Below are positions 23,879-33,355 of a stretch of DNA of 64,000 nucleotides, piece by piece (within the stretch, counting starts at the first letter, position 1; every line of letters begins with the position of its first letter). The DNA is from Flavobacterium sp. JAS. GTDB taxonomy: Bacteria; Bacteroidota; Bacteroidia; Flavobacteriales; Flavobacteriaceae. The notes under the pieces are model-generated. The model was not told where the DNA came from, ran no database searches, and saw nothing but the letters and a program-made list of their open reading frames with translations. A program made the position numbers and the translations under genes. The stretch lies in NCBI RefSeq assembly GCF_020991455.1, contig NZ_JAJMOX010000014.1:62001-126000 (forward strand). Reading direction: 5' to 3'.

Positions 23879-24775
23879 ATGAATTGGAACCGATATATAA
23901 AAGACTATCAATCGTATTTGCGAATTGAAAGAGGTTTGTCTAAAAATACAATCGAAAACTATGGTTTTGATATTGAGCGATTGTGTCTTTTTTTAGAGAT
24001 AAATCAAATCGAAGTTTCGCCTTTAAAAATTACCGACGAAACCGTTCAGCAATTTATATATTCGGTATCTAAAGAAGTGAATCCGCGCTCGCAAGCGCGT
24101 ATGATATCTGGACTTAAAAGTTTCTTTAATTATTTGGTTTTTGAAGATTATAGAAATGATAATCCGCTGGAATTAATCGAAACACCCAAAACAGGCCGAA
24201 AATTACCGGATACTTTATCTGTTAAAGAAATTGATGCACTTATCGCAGTAATAGATTTGAGTAAGAATGAAGGCGAACGAAATCGTGCGATGCTGGAAAC
24301 TTTATATGGTTGCGGGCTTCGGGTTTCAGAATTGATTTCACTCAAAATATCTGATTTATTTTTTGATGAAGGATTTATAAAAATTACCGGAAAAGGAAAT
24401 AAAGAACGCTTTGTTCCTATTGGAAAATTGACTCAGAAATACATACAAATCTATCAAAAGGAAGTCAGGGTAAATCTGGATATTAAAAAAGGCTTTGAAG
24501 ATACTTTGTTTTTAAATCGAAGAGGAAACCAATTGACACGCGCAATGGTTTTTACGATTATAAAAGATCTGGCTGTAAAAATTGGCTTGCATAAAAGTAT
24601 TAGTCCGCATACTTTGCGACATTCTTTTGCGACACATTTACTCGAAAATGGCGCCGATTTAAGATCAATTCAGTTAATGTTAGGTCATGAATCCATTACA
24701 ACTACTGAAATTTATGTGCATTTAGACAGAAGTTTTTTAAAAGAAGTGATGCATTCTTTTCATCCAAGGAAATAA
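23879..24775 (+). CDS. xerD: Site-specific tyrosine recombinase XerD
   Basis: 298 residues from the ATG at 23879 (MNWNRYIKDYQSYLRIERGLS); an ATG 18 bp upstream would add six residues. The N-terminal SAM-like core-binding domain is about 1-95. The catalytic residues can all be placed: R148 (YGCGLRVSEL), K172 (GKGNKERFVPIG), H244 and R247 (SPHTLRHSFATHLLENG), H270 (LGHESITTTEIY) and Y279. It resolves chromosome dimers at dif with XerC. Nothing nearby suggests an integrase of a mobile element. Confidence 0.93.
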   Translation: MNWNRYIKDYQSYLRIERGLSKNTIENYGFDIERLCLFLEINQIEVSPLKITDETVQQFIYSVSKEVNPRSQARMISGLKSFFNYLVFEDYRNDNPLELIETPKTGRKLPDTLSVKEIDALIAVIDLSKNEGERNRAMLETLYGCGLRVSELISLKISDLFFDEGFIKITGKGNKERFVPIGKLTQKYIQIYQKEVRVNLDIKKGFEDTLFLNRRGNQLTRAMVFTIIKDLAVKIGLHKSISPHTLRHSFATHLLENGADLRSIQLMLGHESITTTEIYVHLDRSFLKEVMHSFHPRK

Positions 24776-24919
24776 ATTTTTTGGCAGAGCCCTGATTTTT
24801 ACATCAAAAATTAATATATTGTAATACATTTTCTACTAAAGGCAGATAAGATCGACAAACGGCACTCTTTTTGTTTTTAAAGGTTATTTTGATCATTCAA
24901 TCAAATAAATAAGTAATAT

Positions 24920-26440
24920 ATGGTTTTTGATTTATATGAAAATGAGGATTGCTTAAAGGTGAATAATTTTTATAAAAAATTGTTTGCCGAAATGCCCGAT
25001 TTACTATTCCAATTTGTGGTCGACAAGGATAATAATTATTCTTTTCCTTTGGTCAGTAAATCGGCTGATGAAATTTTTGAGCTTACGATTAATGAATTTA
25101 ATAATGATATCAAATTAATTATTTACGATCGAATTTTTCTTCAGGATCGTGAAATGTTTTTTCAAACTTTAGTTAAAGCACGTAAAGAAGTAAAACCTTG
25201 GTGTGTTGAATTTAGGGCTGTTTTGCCTAAGAAAGGTTTACGCTGGTTTAAAATTTCTGCTAAAACAGAGAAATCTGATGATGGCAGGGTTAGTTTTTTC
25301 GGGCATGTTTCGGATATTACTGATTTAAAAGACAAAGAAGAAAAATTGCGTATTTCCGAAGAGCGTTTTCAGTTTGCACTTGATGCTTCTACAGCCGGAA
25401 TCTGGGATTGGGATATGGTTACCAATAATGTTTTTTATTCGTCTTTATCACTAAAAATACTAGAATTAGATTCGACAGATATTTTTGATGATCCTGAACG
25501 CTGGGATAAAATTGTACATCCAGATGATCTTCCAAAATACTATTCAGACATACAAGAACATTTTGATAATAAGATTCCTTATTATGAAAATTACCATCGT
25601 GTAATGACTTCCAGTGGTAACTATAAATGGATTTTAGACCGTGGAAAAGTAATTAAGAGAGATGAAAACGGAAAACCATTGCGTGTTATCGGAACTCATA
25701 CAGATGTTTCTTTGCAAAAAGAAAAAGAATTAGAACTTATAAAAACAATGAAATTGTATGGTGATCAAAATAGTAGATTGCTGAATTTTTCACATATCGT
25801 TTCGCATAATTTAAATACGCAGGCAGGAAATATAAAATCGATTTTAGACTTTATTGATGCCGATGGAGATAAGGAAACGGTGAGTGAAATGTTAGAACAT
25901 TTGAGAACTGTTTCTAATGATTTGAATGAAACGATTTCTAATTTAACACAAATTGTAAAAACGCAGAGTAATATTAATATTGCCGTTGTTCCTTTGAAGC
26001 TTTGTGAATATATAGAGAAAACAATTTCGACAATCAAAGGTTACGACAAGCAGGCAAAGGTTACAATCGTGAACAACGTTCCTCAATATTTGACTATTAA
26101 TTTTAATCCGGCTTACTTAGAGAGTGTTTTGTTAAACTTCACTACAAACGCTATAAAGTATGCTCATCCTGATCGTGACCCAGTAATAGTTTTTGATTTT
26201 TCGATAGAACCAGAAGGCTATAAATCGCTAAAAATCACAGATAATGGTTTAGGGATAGATTTGGCAGTTTATGGGGATTTATTATTCGGAATGTATAAAA
26301 CGTTTCATAAGCATCAGGAAGCTCGCGGAATTGGCTTGTATATTACCAGAAATCAAATTGAGGCAATGAAAGGAAGTATTTCTGTTGAAAGTGAAGTAGG
26401 AGTGGGAACGAGTTTTAAAATTGTATTTAATGATATGTAA
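24920..26440 (+). CDS. PAS-domain sensor histidine kinase (orphan)
   Basis: 506 residues, no membrane segment, so a cytoplasmic sensor. Two PAS/PAC modules lie at about 20-135 (ending GHVSDITDLKD) and 150-275 (WDWDMVTNNVFYS...HPDDLPKYY...GTHTDVSLQKE). The H-box is unusual: LLNFSHIVSHNLNTQAGNIKS, with Asn-Leu-Asn where most kinases have E-LR. The ATP-binding domain has NFTTNAIKYAHP (N box), ITDNGLGID (G1) and RGIGLYITRNQIEAMKGSI (G2). No response regulator is adjacent. The PAS ligand cannot be told. Confidence 0.88.
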   Translation: MVFDLYENEDCLKVNNFYKKLFAEMPDLLFQFVVDKDNNYSFPLVSKSADEIFELTINEFNNDIKLIIYDRIFLQDREMFFQTLVKARKEVKPWCVEFRAVLPKKGLRWFKISAKTEKSDDGRVSFFGHVSDITDLKDKEEKLRISEERFQFALDASTAGIWDWDMVTNNVFYSSLSLKILELDSTDIFDDPERWDKIVHPDDLPKYYSDIQEHFDNKIPYYENYHRVMTSSGNYKWILDRGKVIKRDENGKPLRVIGTHTDVSLQKEKELELIKTMKLYGDQNSRLLNFSHIVSHNLNTQAGNIKSILDFIDADGDKETVSEMLEHLRTVSNDLNETISNLTQIVKTQSNINIAVVPLKLCEYIEKTISTIKGYDKQAKVTIVNNVPQYLTINFNPAYLESVLLNFTTNAIKYAHPDRDPVIVFDFSIEPEGYKSLKITDNGLGIDLAVYGDLLFGMYKTFHKHQEARGIGLYITRNQIEAMKGSISVESEVGVGTSFKIVFNDM

Positions 26441-26463
26441 ATTCAAAACATTGTATAAATAAG

Positions 26464-26493
26464 AAAGGCTATCGTAACGATAGCCTTTTTATT
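26464..26493. terminator. Bidirectional terminator between the histidine kinase and rny
   Basis: AAAGGCTATCG-TAA-CGATAGCCTTT (26464-26488), a perfect 11-bp stem followed by TTTATT. Confidence 0.8.
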
Positions 26494-26508
26494 TATAATG
26501 AAAAGAGA

Positions 26509-28071
26509 TTACTTAGCGATATTAACCGCTCTGGTTTCTCTAATTACAGTAACTTTTACCTGACCTGGATAAGTCATTTCGGTTTGGATTTTCTGAGAAA
26601 TTTCGAAAGATAAGTTTGCAGCATTATCATCAGAAACTTTTTCGCTTTCTACAATTACACGAAGTTCTCTACCAGCCTGGATTGCGTATGCATTTTTTAC
26701 ACCGCTAAATCCGTAAGCTACTTCTTCAAGATCTTTCAAACGTTGAATGTATGAATCCAGAACCTGACGTCTTGCACCTGGTCTTGCACCTGAAATAGCA
26801 TCACAAACCTGAACGATTGGAGAAAGTAATGATTTCATTTCGATCTCGTCGTGGTGAGCTCCAATTGCGTTACAAACTTCTTCTTTTTCGCCATATTTCT
26901 CCGCCCATTGCATACCTAACAATGCGTGTGGTAAATCACTTTCAGTATCCGGCACTTTACCAATATCATGAAGTAAACCTGCTCTTTTAGCCAGTTTTAC
27001 ATTCAGGCCTAATTCGGCAGCCATGATACCACAAAGTTTAGAAACCTCTCTTGAGTGTTGCAATAAGTTTTGTCCGTAAGAAGAACGGTATTTCATTCTA
27101 CCTACAACTTTAATTAATTCTGGGTGTAAACCGTGAATTCCTAAGTCAATAACAGTACGTTTACCAACTTCGATAATTTCGTCATCGATTTGTTTAGCTG
27201 TTTTAGCAACAACTTCTTCAATTCTGGCTGGGTGAATACGTCCGTCAGTTACTAATTTGTGCAATGCCAAACGAGCAATTTCTCTACGAACAGGATCAAA
27301 ACAAGAAAGGATAATTGCTTCAGGCGTATCATCAACAATGATTTCTACTCCCGTTGCAGCTTCAAGCGCTCTAATGTTACGACCTTCACGGCCAATAATT
27401 CTACCTTTTACATCATCAGATTCAATGTTGAAAACAGAAACGCAATTTTCAACCGCTTCCTCAGTTCCAACTCTTTGAATAGTGTTGATGATAATTTTCT
27501 TAGCTTCTTGTTGTGCAGTAAGTTTTGCCTCTTCAATAGTATCTTGAATATGAGACATTGCTTTACTTTTAGCTTCAGCTTTTAAACCTTCAACCAATTG
27601 CTCTTTTGCTTCTTCAGCAGAAAGGCCTGAAATTACTTCAAGTTGTTGCAATTGACTTTTGTGCAGTTTGTCAACTTCAGCTTGTTTTTTGTCTAAAAGC
27701 TCAATTTTGTTATTGTACTCCTGAGTTTTAGATTCAAAATCGTCATTTACTTTTTTAGCTTTCGAAAGTTCATTCGAAATCTGAGATTCTTTGTCGCGTA
27801 CTCTTTTTTCTACTTCAGCTACTTTTTTGTCTCTAGCTAAAATAACTTGTTCGTGTTCTGATTTTAATTCGATAAAACGCTCTTTTGCTTGTAGAATCTT
27901 ATCTTTCTTGATATTTTCTGCTTCTAAATTGGCATCTTTTAAAATTGAGGATGCTTCTTTCTTTGCGTTTTTAATTAAATTAGAAATATTGCTTTTTTCG
28001 ATGATTTTAGCGATTGCAAAACCTGCTGCAATCCCTACAATACCTGAAATAATGATCGTTATTATGTCCAT
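26509..28071 (-). CDS. rny: Ribonuclease Y
   Basis: 520 residues, the usual length. An N-terminal membrane helix (about 3-22) is followed by a long charged coiled coil (about 30-205), a KH domain with GRIIGREGRN (223-232), and an HD domain with catalytic H368-D369 in LLHDIGK. RNase Y is a membrane-anchored endonuclease that starts mRNA decay. The gene lies downstream of zapA on the same strand, with a 6S-like RNA between them. Confidence 0.97.
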   Translation of the reverse strand: MDIITIIISGIVGIAAGFAIAKIIEKSNISNLIKNAKKEASSILKDANLEAENIKKDKILQAKERFIELKSEHEQVILARDKKVAEVEKRVRDKESQISNELSKAKKVNDDFESKTQEYNNKIELLDKKQAEVDKLHKSQLQQLEVISGLSAEEAKEQLVEGLKAEAKSKAMSHIQDTIEEAKLTAQQEAKKIIINTIQRVGTEEAVENCVSVFNIESDDVKGRIIGREGRNIRALEAATGVEIIVDDTPEAIILSCFDPVRREIARLALHKLVTDGRIHPARIEEVVAKTAKQIDDEIIEVGKRTVIDLGIHGLHPELIKVVGRMKYRSSYGQNLLQHSREVSKLCGIMAAELGLNVKLAKRAGLLHDIGKVPDTESDLPHALLGMQWAEKYGEKEEVCNAIGAHHDEIEMKSLLSPIVQVCDAISGARPGARRQVLDSYIQRLKDLEEVAYGFSGVKNAYAIQAGRELRVIVESEKVSDDNAANLSFEISQKIQTEMTYPGQVKVTVIRETRAVNIAK

Positions 28072-28091
28072 GTTTGTTAAAATTTATATAT

Positions 28092-28252
28092 AAAAAAGCC
28101 TACATTAATTGCTTGAATAAACTCGTAAAGACAAGTTTTGAGCTAACTCACTGTTCAAGTTTCCAAGCCGAAGCATGGCATACTATAGTAGCGACGATTT
28201 GCTCATTCTAAATTGTTAGTGTTGAGTTTACCAATTGTGAACTAATGTAGGC
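28092..28252 (-). ncRNA. ssrS: 6S-like RNA (6S-Flavo candidate)
   Basis: Read on the minus strand, the 207-bp gap between zapA and rny holds a strongly structured RNA. The terminal helix pairs GCCTACATTA (28252-28243) with TAATGTAGGC (28107-28098), followed by a T-run that ends it. Further in, TAAACTC pairs with GAGTTTA, and a CTAAC/GTTAG pairing follows. The apex is CCATGC-TTCG-GCTTGG, a UUCG-capped hairpin. A long interrupted helix next to zapA is what 6S RNA shows (in E. coli ssrS lies just after zapA). 6S RNA binds the RNA polymerase holoenzyme. No promoter box is obvious, so it might be processed from the zapA transcript. Confidence 0.7.
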
Positions 28253-28278
28253 AGTATCTTAGTTTCTGTAAAGAACGT

Positions 28279-28572
28279 TTAATTTTCGAGATATTGATCT
28301 AATAGCGAATTTAATCTTTTAATTCTTTCGATAGTTTCTTCGCCATCGATTGCATTATCAATTTGTTTTTGTTCTACCTGTGATGCAAATTGCAAGGCAC
28401 ACATAGCCAGGACATCTTGTTTGTCACGTACCGCGTAACTTTCTTCGAATTGCTTGATCATAGCATCAATTTTCTTAGAAGCACTTCTAAGCCCTTCTTC
28501 CTGAGTTGGTTCTACCGTTAAAGGGTAAACTCTGTCTGCGATTGATATTTTAATTCTAAGCTTTCCGTCCAT
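28279..28572 (-). CDS. zapA: Cell division protein ZapA
   Basis: 97 residues. The N-terminal part (KLRIKISIADRVYPLTVEPTQEEGLRSASKKIDAMIKQFEE) matches the ZapA head domain, and the rest is a coiled coil (VLAMCALQFASQVEQKQ...). ZapA bundles and stabilises FtsZ filaments at midcell. It is 6 bp downstream of the coiled-coil gene, so the two form an operon, with the 6S-like RNA next. Confidence 0.92.
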   Translation of the reverse strand: MDGKLRIKISIADRVYPLTVEPTQEEGLRSASKKIDAMIKQFEESYAVRDKQDVLAMCALQFASQVEQKQIDNAIDGEETIERIKRLNSLLDQYLEN

Positions 28573-28578
28573 GTGTTT

Positions 28579-28869
28579 CTAATCTGATAGTTGTGCTATA
28601 CAGTAATCAATTTCGCGAATTAATGAATTTATTTTAAGCTTTGTCTCTCTCTTGTTATTGTCGCTGCCGAGCAACGAATTGGCTATCTTAAGTGTCTCGT
28701 ATTGCTTCTTCAAAGCTTCCATTTCTTCAGATTGTTTCTGGATAATTTGCGCAGCTTTGGCTAGTTCTAATCGTAAAACCTGATTGTTTTGTTCTAAAGC
28801 CTTTGATTTCTCAAAAAGCTTTTCGACTTTATATTCAAGAGTATCAATTATTTCTGCAATTACACTCAT
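28579..28869 (-). CDS. Coiled-coil protein upstream of zapA (ZapB-like)
   Basis: 96 residues, nearly all one coiled coil with heptads of Leu/Ile (IIDTLEYKVEKLFEKSKALEQNNQVLRLELAKAAQII). The size and composition resemble E. coli ZapB, which links ZapA to the chromosome terminus. Homology cannot be claimed from coiled-coil character alone. Its place 6 bp upstream of zapA in the same operon makes a division role the best inference. Confidence 0.75.
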   Translation of the reverse strand: MSVIAEIIDTLEYKVEKLFEKSKALEQNNQVLRLELAKAAQIIQKQSEEMEALKKQYETLKIANSLLGSDNNKRETKLKINSLIREIDYCIAQLSD

Positions 28870-29039
28870 TATAAATCCTATTCATTACTTAATCCTACAA
28901 AGTTAGTATTCCTTTTTATTAATGCAATTTTTTATCGATTTTTTTGCATTAAAAATAGACAAATAAATGAAATTCAATTAATTGTATTTTTGTAGCTTTT
29001 TACTCGGTTTTTGCTTCTTATTTTTTTACCTTAGCAAAA

Positions 29040-30743
29040 ATGTTGTTTATGAGATTTTCACTACTTGCCCTGCTTTTTTGTAATTCTATTTTTGCTCAAA
29101 CCCAATATCCGAAGAATGATTTCCGTCCGCCACTTGATATCCCAATGCAGCTTTCCGGCAATTTTGGTGAGCTGAGACCCAATCACTTTCACGCAGGTTT
29201 CGATTTAAAAACCAATCAAAGAGAAGGACTGAGTGTGCATGCAATTGCTGACGGATATGTTTCGAGAATAAAAATTTCGACTTTTGGAAACGGTAAATGT
29301 ATTTATATTACACATCCAAATGGGTACACTTCGGTTTACGGACATTTGCAAACAGCTGTGGGTGAAATTCAGGATTATGTAAAAAAAACACATTATAAGG
29401 AGAAAGCTTACGAAATCGAAATGCTTCTAAAACCTAACGAATTGCCAGTTACAAAAGGACAAATAATTGGGCTTTCCGGAAATACGGGTTCATCAGAAGG
29501 ACCGCATTTGCATTTTGAAATTCGCGATACAAAAACAGAATTTGTTATTAATCCAATATTTTTTGGGTTTGATAAAAACATAAAAGACACTAAAAAACCA
29601 ACAATCTCGAGCGTATATGTTTATCCGTTAGATAATTCGACGGTAAACCAGTCTAAGCAGCCTTTGCTTTTGAATGTAGCATTGCAAAAAGATGGAACGT
29701 ATTTAGCAAGTAAAGTAAAAGCGAATGGAAAAATTGGTTTTGGAATAGTTGCTGTAGATTTTGATGATATCTCATTTAATAAAAACGGAGTTTTTAATGT
29801 TTCTACTTTTTTCAACGGAAATCAAAACTTCAATTATCAGTTCAATACGTATTCGTTTGACGAAATGCGTTACGTAAATGCGTTGATCGATTATGGTAAA
29901 TATAAAAAATCAGGTCAGCGAGTTCAAAAACTTTTTATGAAAACGCCTTTTGCTTTAAGCATAATAAAAACAGATTCGCTTCGTGGTATTATTCCGGTCG
30001 AGCCGAATTTAGCTTCGACATATAGAATTGAAGTTTCAGATTATTTTGGTAATTTAAGGTCAATTACGGTTCCGGTTGAATATGATACAGCAACACCAAT
30101 TGTAAAGGAAGAACCTGTAACCTCTAAATATTTCATTAAAGTCAATAAAGATTCTAATTTCGAAAAAGATAATATGTCGGTATTTTTCCCTGTGGGAACT
30201 TTTTACGACGATTTTAATTTGAATTTTGATGTAAAAAACAACCGTATTTATATTCACGATGACACCGTTCCTGTTCATTCGAATTTTACAATTACAATAA
30301 ATGATAGTTCTTATCCGGAAGCATTAAAAGATAAACTTTTTATAGGAAGATTTAGCGGGAACGGTTCCAGTTATAATGGTACAATTAGAAAAGGTGATGT
30401 GTATACAGCTAAGTCAAAAACTTTAGGACAATTTGGGTTGGTTTTAGATACTATTGCACCAACGATTAAGATCTTAAAGCCAATTCAGGATAAATGGATC
30501 AGTGATGTTAAGAAAATTGATTTTATTATAAATGATTCCTCATCAGGAATTAAATCATACAACGGATATTTAAACGGGAATTGGATTTTGTTTGAATATG
30601 AAAATAAAACGAAGAAAATCACACATACTTTTGATGATACAATGCTTGCCGAAGGCGCAAATGATTTAAAAATAGAAGTAATTGATAATGTGGGTAATTC
30701 TGTTATCTTTGAAACTCATTTTTTTAGAAGCCAACAAAAATAA
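29040..30743 (+). CDS. Secreted M23 family metallopeptidase
   Basis: 567 residues. The signal peptide runs MRFSLLALLFCNSIFAQ; ATG at 29040 or 29049 are both possible. The LytM/M23 domain is about 30-175 with zinc ligands H51 and D55 (NHFHAGFD) and the HLHFEI motif (H156, H158). The ~390-residue C-terminus is strand-rich, with Ig-like repeats, one near GLVLDTIAPTIKILKPI. M23 enzymes cut peptidoglycan cross-links. All metal-binding residues are present, so it should be active. The TonB-dependent receptor gene starts 12 bp after it, suggesting cotranscription. Confidence 0.92.
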   Translation: MLFMRFSLLALLFCNSIFAQTQYPKNDFRPPLDIPMQLSGNFGELRPNHFHAGFDLKTNQREGLSVHAIADGYVSRIKISTFGNGKCIYITHPNGYTSVYGHLQTAVGEIQDYVKKTHYKEKAYEIEMLLKPNELPVTKGQIIGLSGNTGSSEGPHLHFEIRDTKTEFVINPIFFGFDKNIKDTKKPTISSVYVYPLDNSTVNQSKQPLLLNVALQKDGTYLASKVKANGKIGFGIVAVDFDDISFNKNGVFNVSTFFNGNQNFNYQFNTYSFDEMRYVNALIDYGKYKKSGQRVQKLFMKTPFALSIIKTDSLRGIIPVEPNLASTYRIEVSDYFGNLRSITVPVEYDTATPIVKEEPVTSKYFIKVNKDSNFEKDNMSVFFPVGTFYDDFNLNFDVKNNRIYIHDDTVPVHSNFTITINDSSYPEALKDKLFIGRFSGNGSSYNGTIRKGDVYTAKSKTLGQFGLVLDTIAPTIKILKPIQDKWISDVKKIDFIINDSSSGIKSYNGYLNGNWILFEYENKTKKITHTFDDTMLAEGANDLKIEVIDNVGNSVIFETHFFRSQQK

Positions 30744-30754
30744 AATCAAAACGT

Positions 30755-33214
30755 TTGAATAATAACAGGGTAATATTCGTTTTTCTTTTTTTATGCATTA
30801 CTTGCATTTCATTTGCTCAAAATGCTCATGTTAAAGGTGTTATTTTAGATAATCAAAAACATCCTGTTGGCGATGTAAATATTACCTCATTGGGGAATAC
30901 AACACAATCAGATTCAAATGGTTTTTTTGAAATCGATGTTCCTTCGAACAAAAAAACTTCTCTAATCTTTACTCACGTTTCTTTAAAAATGATGAGTTTG
31001 ACAGTGAGTTTAAAACCAAATGAAATTTTTGTTTTTAATCCTGTAATGAGTAATTCTGAAGAACAAATGGGCGAAGTTTTTGTTTCTTCCAAAAATAAAA
31101 AACGAGTTCAGGGAATTGCAAACATTGATGTCGCAACGATTAAGAAAATTCCGGGTGCAAATGCCGGAATCGAAAATATTCTGAAAACATTACCAGGCGT
31201 AAATTCAAATAACGAACTAAGTACACAATATGCAGTTCGCGGCGGAAATTATGATGAAAACTTAGTTTATGTAAATGAAATTGAAGTATATCGTCCGTTT
31301 TTAATTCGTTCGGGTCAGCAAGAAGGATTGAGTTTTACCAATACCGATTTAGTTCAGAATGTTGATTTTTCGGCTGGAGGATTTCAGGCTAAATTTGGGG
31401 ATAAATTATCTTCCGTTTTAGATATTACGTATAGAAAACCAACTCAGTTTGGCGCATCTTTAGAAGCAAGTTTACTTGGCGGAAGCGTTTCTGTTGATGC
31501 TGTTTCTAAAAACAAAAAATGGTCAGCAGTTACAGGGGTTCGTTATAGAAATAATAGTTTGTTGGTCAATAGTCAGGATACACAAACAAATTACACACCA
31601 ACGTTTGCCGATATTCAGACGAATATTAATTATGATATTTCTCAAAAATGGCAAATTAGCTTTTTAGGGAATATTTCAGAAAATAAATATTTGTATCAGC
31701 CTTTAACACGTGAGACAAAATTTGGAACAATCGATCAGCCAATGGCTCTTTCGGTATATTATGAAGGGAAGGAGAGGGATAAGTACGATACTTATTTTGG
31801 TGCTTTGAAAACAACTTATAAAGTTTCGCCAACTTTTACGTTAAAACTTATTGGTTCATTATTTCATACCACAGAGCAAGAACATTTTGATATTTTGGCA
31901 CAATATCGTCTTGGAAACGTTGGAGAAGAAGATACTTCGCAAGTTGATTTTACCAGAGGAATTGGTTCGCAATTAAGCCATGCCCGAAATGATTTGGATG
32001 CTTTAATCGCAAATGCAGAAGTTAAAGGGTTTAAAGAATGGTTAAATGACAGTCAATTAGAATTTGGACTTAAATATACCAGAGAATCTATAAGAGACAG
32101 AGTTGTAGAATGGGAAGCGATTGATTCAGCTGGGTTTTCTATAAATCCACCACTTGTTATTTTACCACAAAATAATCAACCATATCAGCCTTATACAGGA
32201 CCATTATTGCCTTATCAGGATGTGCGTGCAACAAATTATAATACTATAAACAGATTTTCGGGATATGCACAATACAATAAAAAGTCAGAAATAGGATCGA
32301 GTCAGATTTGGTATAATTTAGGAGCACGTTTCCAGAGTTGGAGTGTTTCCGGAGCAGCTGTTGAAGGAAAAAATCAAATTGTTTTTAGTCCACGAGCACA
32401 ATTTGCCATAAAACCGGATTGGGATATGGATATGGTTTTTAGACTTTCGGGAGGATTGTATTATCAACCGCCTTTTTACAGAGAACTTCGAGATTTGGAA
32501 GGTGTTGTGAACCCAAATGTGAAAGCGCAGGAATCTGTTCATATTGTTTTGAGTAATGATTACAATTTCAAAATGTGGAATCGCCCTTTTAAATGGGTGA
32601 CGGAACTTTATTATAAATCACTTTCAGATGTAAATGTATATTCGATCGATAACGTCCGAATTCGTTATGTAGCCAATAATAATGCAATAGCGTATGCACA
32701 AGGATTAGATTTTAGATTGAATGGGGAATTTGTGCCGGGAACAGAATCATGGATTAGTTTTGGTTATTTGAAAACCGAAGAAAACTATGAAGGAAAGGGA
32801 TATATTGCAAGACCTACAGATCAGCGTTTGAAATTTGCGATGTTGTTTCAGGATTATATGCCAAATATCCCGAGTGTAAAATTATATCTGAATTTAGTTT
32901 ATAATACTGGTTTGCCGGGTGGAGCGCCAGCTTATTCAGATCCGTATTTGTACCAAAACAGATTAAACGATTATCGTAGGGTTGATGTTGGTTTTGCTAA
33001 AGTTTTTGTGGATAGCAGTACTAAAGTTGCAAAAGCAAACTGGTTAAAAAACTTCAAAGAATTATCTGTTGGCTTGGAGATTTTTAATCTTTTCAATAAT
33101 CAAAACGCAATTACCAATACTTGGGTTCGCGATGTATATTCTAAAAATCAATATGCGATTCCAAATTATATGACTTCGAGAGTTTTTAATGTGAAGTTGA
33201 ATGCGAGGTTGTAA
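30755..33214 (+). CDS. TonB-dependent receptor with carboxypeptidase-like domain (TTG start)
   Basis: 819 residues. The signal peptide RVIFVFLFLCITCISFAQ can only be included by starting at TTG (30755): the frame upstream reaches a TGA at 30710 without an ATG, and the next in-frame ATGs lie inside the mature protein. Residues about 24-100 are a CarboxypepD-like domain. The plug begins at about 120 (IKKIPGANAGIENILKTLPGV...YAVRGGNYDENLVYVNEI). The rest is a 22-strand-type barrel. The substrate is unknown, and no SusD partner is present. It lies 12 bp after the M23 peptidase gene. Confidence 0.88.
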   Translation: MNNNRVIFVFLFLCITCISFAQNAHVKGVILDNQKHPVGDVNITSLGNTTQSDSNGFFEIDVPSNKKTSLIFTHVSLKMMSLTVSLKPNEIFVFNPVMSNSEEQMGEVFVSSKNKKRVQGIANIDVATIKKIPGANAGIENILKTLPGVNSNNELSTQYAVRGGNYDENLVYVNEIEVYRPFLIRSGQQEGLSFTNTDLVQNVDFSAGGFQAKFGDKLSSVLDITYRKPTQFGASLEASLLGGSVSVDAVSKNKKWSAVTGVRYRNNSLLVNSQDTQTNYTPTFADIQTNINYDISQKWQISFLGNISENKYLYQPLTRETKFGTIDQPMALSVYYEGKERDKYDTYFGALKTTYKVSPTFTLKLIGSLFHTTEQEHFDILAQYRLGNVGEEDTSQVDFTRGIGSQLSHARNDLDALIANAEVKGFKEWLNDSQLEFGLKYTRESIRDRVVEWEAIDSAGFSINPPLVILPQNNQPYQPYTGPLLPYQDVRATNYNTINRFSGYAQYNKKSEIGSSQIWYNLGARFQSWSVSGAAVEGKNQIVFSPRAQFAIKPDWDMDMVFRLSGGLYYQPPFYRELRDLEGVVNPNVKAQESVHIVLSNDYNFKMWNRPFKWVTELYYKSLSDVNVYSIDNVRIRYVANNNAIAYAQGLDFRLNGEFVPGTESWISFGYLKTEENYEGKGYIARPTDQRLKFAMLFQDYMPNIPSVKLYLNLVYNTGLPGGAPAYSDPYLYQNRLNDYRRVDVGFAKVFVDSSTKVAKANWLKNFKELSVGLEIFNLFNNQNAITNTWVRDVYSKNQYAIPNYMTSRVFNVKLNARL

Positions 33215-33324
33215 ATGTTATGATGGTTTTTTTGCAATAAAAAAGGAACTATCTGCGTTGAAAAATAGATATCGCTTTACATTTAGTAAAATTCAATAAA
33301 AGTAGATAATACAATCAAAAATAC

Positions 33325-33332
33325 TATATTTG
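33325..33332 (+). promoter_or_regulatory. -7 promoter box TATATTTG of the lipoprotein gene at 33356
   Basis: An exact TAnnTTTG match 24 bp before the ATG. Confidence 0.55.
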
Positions 33333-33355
33333 ATATTCTAATATAATTTGCAGAC

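Noticed and set aside
23879..24775. Phage or element integrase
   Set aside because: Length, motifs and core surroundings fit chromosomal XerD, and there are no element genes or attachment repeats nearby.
27257..27585. Plus-strand ORFs of 73 and 108 residues inside rny
   Set aside because: They are antisense frames of the KH-domain region of RNase Y.
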